Assembly: GCA_020436865.1 (NCBI GenBank)
Contig: JAGQXA010000008.1
Coordinates: 1 to 18,125, forward strand
Source: Saprospiraceae bacterium
Lineage (GTDB): Bacteria; Bacteroidota; Bacteroidia; Chitinophagales; Saprospiraceae
DNA: 18,125 nucleotides
Reading direction: 5' to 3'
The notes under the pieces are model-generated. The model ran no database searches. It had not been told where the DNA came from and was given only the letters and a program-made list of their open reading frames with translations. Positions 13,836 to 18,125 of the stretch are shown piece by piece. A program made the position numbers and the translations under genes. Numbering within the stretch: the first letter of the stretch is position 1; each line of letters opens with the position of its first letter.

Positions 13836-15272
13836 TTGGTATTCAATATCGAACGACACGAACGAGAGATCTTTCAACTCATCAGCGACACGGCAGAGGA
13901 GCTTTCCTATCCGGCTTACGTGGTCGGCGGATATGTACGCGACCGCCTGCTCGGCCGACCGTCCAAGGACATGGATATCGTCTGTGTCGGCAACGGCATC
14001 CGGTTGGCCCAGAACGTGGCTGCCCGCCTGCGGCCCATCCCCCGGATCACCGTGTATAAGCGCTTCGGCACGGCCATGCTCAAGCACAAAGACCTCGAGA
14101 TCGAGTTCGTCGGGGCCCGCAAGGAGTCCTATCGCCACGATTCCCGCAAGCCGACCGTCGAGGAAGGTACGCTGGAAGACGACCAGAATCGCCGTGATTT
14201 TACGATCAACGCCCTGGCGGTCAGCCTGAACGCCCGCGACTTCGGCGCCATCATCGACCCCTTTCACGGCTTGCAGCATCTCGAGGAGAAGGTCATCAAA
14301 ACGCCCCTCGAACCGGGCGACACCTTTTCCGACGACCCCCTGCGCATGATGCGGGCCATCCGCTTTGCTACGCAACTTCACTTCGAGATCGAACCTGAAA
14401 CGCTCGCGGCTATTTCGCAATACAAACAGCGTATCAACATCGTTTCCAAAGAGCGCATCACCGCCGAACTGGAAAAGATCATGGCCACCGACCTGCCGAG
14501 TGTGGGCTTCAAACTGCTGCACAGCACCGGTCTGCTCAAGATCATCTTCCCCGAATTACAGGCGCTGCACGGCGTGGAAGTGCGCAACGGAAAGGGGCAT
14601 AAAGACAACTTTTTCCATACCCTGGAGGTGCTCGACAACCTCTGCAAGAAATCGCATAACATCTGGTTGCGTTGGGCGGCGCTGTTGCACGACATTGCCA
14701 AACCCCCCACCAAGCGTTTCCATCCCGAGCAGGGGTGGACCTTCCACGGCCACGACGCTCTCGGGGCGGCCATGGTGCCGCGTATCTTCAAGCGCATGCG
14801 CCTGCCGCTCGATGGCAAAATGAAGTTCGTGCAAAAAATGGTGCGCCTGCACCTGCGACCTATCAGCCTGACCAAGGAGAATATCACCGACTCGGCCATT
14901 CGCCGGCTCCTCTTCGATGCCGGCGACGATATCGACGACCTGATGCTCCTCTGCGAGGCCGACATCACTTCCAAGAATCCGAAGAAGGTGGCCCGCTATC
15001 TGGAAAACTACGAACTGGTGCGCGACCGCCTGATCGCCGTGGAGGAAAACGATCGTATCCGCAACTGGCAACCGCCCATTACCGGCGACCTCATTATGGA
15101 AACCTTCGGCATTCCGCCCTCCAAAGAGGTCGGCATGCTCAAGGACTTCGTTCGCGATGCGATCCTCGATGGCGACATTCCCAATGCCTTCGAGCCGGCC
15201 TTTCAACTTCTGCTCGAAAAGGCCGCTGAAATGGGCCTGCAGCCCCGCTCGAATCCGCAGGATCGTTCCTGA
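13836..15272 (+). CDS. cca: CCA tRNA nucleotidyltransferase / poly(A)-polymerase-family protein with HD domain
   Basis: A 478-residue class II nucleotidyltransferase that adds or repairs the 3' CCA of tRNAs. VVGGYVRDRLLGRPSKDMDIV (29-49) holds the metal-binding Asp45 and Asp47. RRDFTINALAVSL (119-131) and DDPLRMMRAIRFA (166-178) are the nucleotide-selection and RNA-binding motifs. An HD domain follows, with LRWAALLHDIAKPPTKRF (His285, Asp286). Start: there is no ATG near the expected N-terminus, and an in-frame TAA at 13824-13826 bounds the frame. A TTG at 13836-13838 gives the family-like start MVFNIERHEREIF. It follows dusB by 15 bp, probably co-translated. The gene converges on yihY with a 24-bp gap and no visible terminator. 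Confidence 0.93.
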   Translation: MVFNIERHEREIFQLISDTAEELSYPAYVVGGYVRDRLLGRPSKDMDIVCVGNGIRLAQNVAARLRPIPRITVYKRFGTAMLKHKDLEIEFVGARKESYRHDSRKPTVEEGTLEDDQNRRDFTINALAVSLNARDFGAIIDPFHGLQHLEEKVIKTPLEPGDTFSDDPLRMMRAIRFATQLHFEIEPETLAAISQYKQRINIVSKERITAELEKIMATDLPSVGFKLLHSTGLLKIIFPELQALHGVEVRNGKGHKDNFFHTLEVLDNLCKKSHNIWLRWAALLHDIAKPPTKRFHPEQGWTFHGHDALGAAMVPRIFKRMRLPLDGKMKFVQKMVRLHLRPISLTKENITDSAIRRLLFDAGDDIDDLMLLCEADITSKNPKKVARYLENYELVRDRLIAVEENDRIRNWQPPITGDLIMETFGIPPSKEVGMLKDFVRDAILDGDIPNAFEPAFQLLLEKAAEMGLQPRSNPQDRS

Positions 15273-15296
15273 TACAGGCAAAAAGCTGGCGCACGC

Positions 15297-16289
15297 TTAC
15301 CCTTCGTCTTCCTCCTCCTCGCGCTCGGCCTTCAGGTCGCGGTTAACGGCGATGCTGGCGTTTAACTCGTAACCCGCCAGCAGGATAAAGGAGTTGATCT
15401 GCAGCCAAAGCATGACCACGATGATCGTACCGATCGAACCGTAAAGCTTGTTGTAGGTGCCGAAATTGTCGACGTAAAAGGAAAAACCCAAACTGGACAG
15501 GATCGACAGGATCGTGGCCAGCGTGGCTCCCGGCGTAAAGAAATGGAAACGCTTGCGCGCCGCCGCCGCATAGCGATAGATCAGGGCCATGCCGGTGTAG
15601 AAGAGGGCGAGAATGATGAGGTACCGAAGCAGGGCGATGGCGACCTCGCTGAAGCGATCTAGGTGCACATAGTCGTCGAGCAGATCGACTAGCAGATTGC
15701 CGACGATCACCAGAATGATCGATGCAAAGAGCAGCGACCCCAGCAGAAAGGTCAGCCCGATGGCCAGGACCCGCTTGCGCAGGGCGGAACGCCGCTTGAA
15801 GGTTTGTTTATACGACTTCTCGAAGCTGTTCATCATCGTCAGAATGCCGTTGGAGGCAAACCAGATGGCCAGCAGGAAGCCCAGTGACAGAAGGCCGGTG
15901 CGGGGCCTCGTAGTGATGTCTTCGATCGTTTGGATAAGCATGTCGCCGGCATTGCCCGGCAACAGCAGGTTGATCTCCCGGTACAGGTATTCCATGAAGT
16001 TTTCCCCGCCTGGAATGTGCGCAATGAGGTATTCGCGCAGGTAGGGTAGGAGGGTGAACAAGGCGATGATGGAGGGGAACAGCGACAGGAAAAAACTGAA
16101 CGCCATCGAATTGGCCTTCATGATCAGCGCATAGCGCTTGATCTCGTTCAGGATGAACACCACCACGTCGAAGATGGGCACCTTGAAAAAACCCGGCAGC
16201 GACTTCTCCTTGCTCCACTGCAGCACCTCGGCCACGATCGGCAGCGACCAGAATTTCTGTTTCCATTCCTTGAGGCTGGGTAGTTTCAT
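15297..16289 (-). CDS. YihY/BrkB-family inner-membrane protein
   Basis: A 330-residue membrane protein of the YihY/virulence-factor BrkB family (often misnamed ribonuclease BN). Six hydrophobic segments are visible at about 60-82, 132-150, 173-200, 215-240, 252-272 and 283-305. The first contains the family signature MKANSMAFSFFLSLFPSII. Later conserved pieces are FASNGILTMMNSFEKSY and NKLYGSIGTIIVVMLWLQI. The C-terminus is a highly acidic tail (EREEEEDEG). The function of the family is not settled. The ATG is at 16287-16289, 23 bp after the stop of the thioesterase gene on the same strand, so a two-gene operon is likely. The frame runs on upstream only as a shadow of that gene. Confidence 0.92.
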   Translation of the reverse strand: MKLPSLKEWKQKFWSLPIVAEVLQWSKEKSLPGFFKVPIFDVVVFILNEIKRYALIMKANSMAFSFFLSLFPSIIALFTLLPYLREYLIAHIPGGENFMEYLYREINLLLPGNAGDMLIQTIEDITTRPRTGLLSLGFLLAIWFASNGILTMMNSFEKSYKQTFKRRSALRKRVLAIGLTFLLGSLLFASIILVIVGNLLVDLLDDYVHLDRFSEVAIALLRYLIILALFYTGMALIYRYAAAARKRFHFFTPGATLATILSILSSLGFSFYVDNFGTYNKLYGSIGTIIVVMLWLQINSFILLAGYELNASIAVNRDLKAEREEEEDEG

Positions 16290-16312
16290 GTCGTGGTTCT
16301 TCCCTCTGACTC

Positions 16313-16732
16313 TTAGGTGCGACCGGCAAAGAAGGGCTGTAAGGCGTCCCGCAGAAAGGCCGGCGCTGCGACCGTGCGGTTGCTCGCCACCTCTACGAAG
16401 CACAGCCGGACCGCTCCGCCGTTCACGAGCTTGCCCGCTTCGTTGTACAGCTCCATGTGAAAGGTAATATATTTTTCCGGCATCTCCCGCAAGGTGGTGC
16501 GGATCGTGATCAACTCGTCGTACCGGGCCGGTCGTACGAACCGCATCTGCAGGGAAGTGACCGGCATCATGATCCCCCATTCGGCCTCCATGGCCTTATA
16601 GGTGAACCCCAACGACCGCAGCAATTCCACGCGTCCGATCTCATAGTAAAAGGCATAGTTGCCGTAGTACAGGTACCCCATCTGGTCGGTCTCTCCGTAG
16701 CGCACGCGTTTCTGGTGTTCGTGTGTGTACAT
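16313..16732 (-). CDS. YbgC/4-hydroxybenzoyl-CoA-type acyl-CoA thioesterase
   Basis: A 139-residue hotdog-fold thioesterase, the usual length. RYGETDQMGYLYYGNYAFYY holds the catalytic Asp16 in the pattern RxxxTDxMGxxxYxxY, followed by EIGRVELLRSLG. The remaining strands (MPVTSLQMRFVRPARYDE, ITIRTTLREM, YITFHMELYNEAG) complete the fold. It hydrolyses acyl-CoA thioesters; the natural acyl group is unknown, though YbgC relatives act on short or aromatic acyl chains and associate with the Tol-Pal envelope system. The ATG is at 16730-16732. The tandem-repeat array begins just upstream, within about 13 bp of the start. The gene leads a probable operon with yihY. Confidence 0.92.
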   Translation of the reverse strand: MYTHEHQKRVRYGETDQMGYLYYGNYAFYYEIGRVELLRSLGFTYKAMEAEWGIMMPVTSLQMRFVRPARYDELITIRTTLREMPEKYITFHMELYNEAGKLVNGGAVRLCFVEVASNRTVAAPAFLRDALQPFFAGRT

Positions 16733-16735
16733 GGT

Positions 16736-16819
16736 GGGTGGATTGGGTGATTAGTTTATTGGGGGATTGGTTTATTGGGTGATTAGTTTATTGGGGGATT
16801 GGTTTATTGGGGGATTGGG
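16736..16819. repeat. 16-bp tandem repeat array (four copies plus partials) upstream of the thioesterase
   Basis: Units alternate between GGTGATTAGTTTATTG (16746-16761 and 16778-16793) and GGGGATTGGTTTATTG (16762-16777 and 16794-16809). A partial GGGGATTGGG (16810-16819) follows and a partial GGTGGATTGG precedes. The array therefore has a 32-bp higher-order unit present twice, and each 16-mer ends in a common TTTATTG half. There are no spacers, so it is not a CRISPR array. Its near end is about 13 bp from the thioesterase ATG, so it would lie in the leader or promoter region. Confidence 0.9.
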
Positions 16820-16822
16820 TCC

Positions 16823-16862
16823 AGGGGGCCAAGGATCCTTCGGTCCTTAGGGGGCGCCCCCT
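16823..16862. repeat. GC-rich palindrome cluster
   Basis: AGGGGGC occurs at 16823-16829 and again at 16849-16855, followed at once by its complement GCCCCCT (16856-16862). Between them AAGGA (16831-16835) pairs with TCCTT (16844-16848). GCCCCCT could close either a compact palindrome with the near copy or a longer stem with the far copy enclosing the AAGGA/TCCTT hairpin. It may end the FAD oxidoreductase transcript, but there is no T-run. Confidence 0.65.
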
Positions 16863-16865
16863 TTA

Positions 16866-16910
16866 AACCTTTTCAACCTTTGCAACCTTTGTATCCTTTG
16901 TATCCTTCCC
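16866..16910. repeat. 9-bp tandem repeat, five units
   Basis: Successive units are AACCTTTTC, AACCTTTGC, AACCTTTGT, ATCCTTTGT and ATCCTTCCC. Neighbouring full units differ by one base (positions 1-9 in register), which suggests expansion by slippage followed by drift. The array lies between the oxidoreductase stop at 16915 and the GC-rich palindromes. Confidence 0.85.
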
Positions 16911-16914
16911 CCCT

Positions 16915-18057
16915 TCAAACCACCTTTTCAATTTCATAGATCGAATTGATCTTCCCTGCAAAGATGCAATAAAAGGGTGGATCGTCGTGCAGGCGGTTGA
17001 TCTCGGTCGGACGTCCGTCGTCGATGTAATTGGCGCGGAGCTTCGATTTGATGGTGAACAGCGAGTGGAAGTACTGCCAACCGATCTCCGGCCGGAAATA
17101 CTGCTTCATCTGGGCGAACATCTTGCGATAATTGGAGCGGGGCTTCACGGCACATTCATTGCAATCGGCCAGCAGGTCGGGCCGGCAATCGGCGCGTTGT
17201 CGCTGGCAATCGAAATGCGGCAGATTTTCGTACGACACCTTGTGGTGGGTATAAGCTACCGACGACAGGCTGTGCAGGCCCGATTTGCCGAAGGGCATGA
17301 TCGAACCGAACGGACCGTCCATGACCGTCAGCCCGAGGCCTTGCAGGGTGGGCGCCGAAAGCAGGGCGATCTCCGAGATCTCGTGCATCAGGTCGATCTC
17401 GCGCAGGCCGAACTGACGATTTACGGCATTGCTGCCGGCATAGGTGGCGTTTATCACGGCCCCAGCCAACAGTGTAGCGGGGTTCTCACCTGCGGCATCC
17501 TGTAGTTCGACCGCCCATTTGTCACCGCTTTGCTCTGCCTGCCGGATGCAGGTGAACAGCCGCAGATCGATCTGCGCGGAGGCCTCCTGCACGCGGCGGG
17601 TGTAGTGATCGGCGATCAGGTACGGATCGAAGGTGTATTCCGTCGTGCGGAAGAGGGCTTCGATGCGCTGAAAGTCGATCAGCGGATGCTGCAGCACCGG
17701 TTCGCAGCGGATAGACAGGTATTCGCAAAATCGCTCGAACTGAGCGGCATTGGTGAATGAACCGAAGCGATCGATGGCATAGTATTTCTCGAATGAGAAA
17801 TGGATGAACGGTCGGTGCTCGGCCGTAAATCGCTCCTTGTGATCGTCGGACATCACCGCTGTGGCGATGCTGCGCGGATAGTGGTACCCTCCGTGCAGCC
17901 GCGCCTGGTTGACGATCGAGGCTTTTCGGAACAGGGCCTTTTCCTTTTCCACCAGGCAAATGCGGTAGCCCTTGCCCGCCAGGTACAGGGCGGCGTAAAC
18001 GCCGAAGAGGCCTCCTCCGACGATCAGGTAATCGACCGTTTCAGTGTTCTTGCGCAT
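16915..18057 (-). CDS. FAD-dependent oxidoreductase (DAO family) with a four-cysteine cluster
   Basis: A 380-residue protein with an N-terminal dinucleotide-binding fold: DYLIVGGGLFGVYAALYLAGKG (GxGxxG at 14-19), then CLVEKE with the ribose-binding acidic residue. The Rossmann start and the ARLHGGYHYPRS segment fit the DAO/GlpO-like oxidoreductases. The second half holds Cys284, Cys291, Cys299 and Cys302 (C-x6-C-x7-C-x2-C), an arrangement that could bind zinc or an iron-sulfur cluster, or be structural. The substrate is not known. I have the impression that similar proteins occur near glycan-biosynthesis genes, but this was not checked. The ATG at 18055-18057 overlaps the end of the upstream partial gene by 17 bp, so the two are coupled. 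Confidence 0.85.
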   Translation of the reverse strand: MRKNTETVDYLIVGGGLFGVYAALYLAGKGYRICLVEKEKALFRKASIVNQARLHGGYHYPRSIATAVMSDDHKERFTAEHRPFIHFSFEKYYAIDRFGSFTNAAQFERFCEYLSIRCEPVLQHPLIDFQRIEALFRTTEYTFDPYLIADHYTRRVQEASAQIDLRLFTCIRQAEQSGDKWAVELQDAAGENPATLLAGAVINATYAGSNAVNRQFGLREIDLMHEISEIALLSAPTLQGLGLTVMDGPFGSIMPFGKSGLHSLSSVAYTHHKVSYENLPHFDCQRQRADCRPDLLADCNECAVKPRSNYRKMFAQMKQYFRPEIGWQYFHSLFTIKSKLRANYIDDGRPTEINRLHDDPPFYCIFAGKINSIYEIEKVV

Positions 18058-18124
18058 GAAAAGCCCTCAATGCTTCGTAAGTGCTGCGGAAGTCGGTTGT
18101 TTTCAATTGTTCATAGAACGCCAC
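18041..18124 (-). CDS. C-terminal fragment of an unidentified protein at the window edge
   Basis: On the minus strand only one frame is open from the window edge: VAFYEQLKTTDFRSTYEALRAF then HAQEH and a TGA (18043-18041) inside the first codons of the FAD oxidoreductase. The other two frames hit stops within about 20 bases. The 17-bp overlap with the next start is typical of translationally coupled genes. The fragment is helical and too short to assign a family. Confidence 0.5.
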   Translation of the reverse strand: MAFYEQLKTTDFRSTYEALRAFHAQEH

Positions 18125-18125
18125 A

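Noticed and set aside
15273..15296. Terminator between convergent cca and yihY
   Set aside because: The 24-bp gap has no stem with a T-run in either direction.
15297..16580. A 427-codon frame for YihY
   Set aside because: The first 97 residues overlap the thioesterase gene and look like an out-of-frame translation. The ATG at 16289 gives the family-length protein.
16736..16819. CRISPR array
   Set aside because: The repeats are directly adjacent without unique spacers, and no cas gene is present.

Overview
The window looks like a chromosomal segment of a moderately GC-rich Bacteroidota member, most likely a Saprospiria/Lewinella-type bacterium. This rests on a secreted metalloprotease with a GEVED domain and a type IX secretion (T9SS) C-terminal sorting domain, on TAnnTTTG-type -7 promoter elements (best case TTTG-N20-TAAATTTG at 5419-5450), on the near absence of Shine-Dalgarno sequences, on an NhaD-type antiporter, and on intergenic short tandem repeats. 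The genus is inference; the phylum is well supported. No rRNA, tRNA, CRISPR array, insertion sequence or prophage gene was seen. No gap between genes exceeds about 215 bases.

Layout. 1-162 (+) is the tail of a TrkA-C/RCK_C potassium channel or transport protein. It converges on a minus-strand block: universal stress protein (224-1078), FtsH (1108-3048) and a T9SS-exported M43-type metalloprotease (3172-5376). Next comes a two-gene operon of a P-loop kinase (6439-6975) and an aminoglycoside-phosphotransferase-fold kinase (5453-6442), sharing an ATGA overlap. A strong terminator hairpin separates it from a stress-gene run transcribed leftward: secreted kelch-like protein (9419-10711), small eRF1-like 'translational machinery' protein (8931-9344), HSP20 (8342-8794), rhodanese (7984-8277) and a tandem universal stress protein (7082-7984). 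Further right are a lipocalin-like lipoprotein (10812-11207) and NhaD (11218-12612), divergent from the plus-strand pair DusB (12825-13820) and CCA-adding enzyme (13836-15272). These converge on YihY (15297-16289) and a YbgC-like thioesterase (16313-16732). A repeat-rich intergenic region (16733-16914) separates them from an FAD oxidoreductase (16915-18057) and the tail of one more gene (18041-18124).

How the genes may work together. The centre of the window collects stress and maintenance functions: two Usp proteins, HSP20, rhodanese, FtsH, a putative ribosome-associated eRF1-like protein, and a split version of the APH/ATP-binding kinase that is a fused protein in Mycobacterium (Rv2004c type). 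Usp, HSP20 and the APH/kinase are all members of the mycobacterial DosR dormancy regulon, so this may be a Bacteroidota counterpart of a dormancy or low-energy gene set. NhaD, the RCK-domain protein and YihY add ion and membrane functions. DusB and the CCA enzyme act on tRNA.

Most starts were chosen by ATG codons that fit the family. Several longer reading frames run upstream only through TTG or GTG codons and were trimmed.
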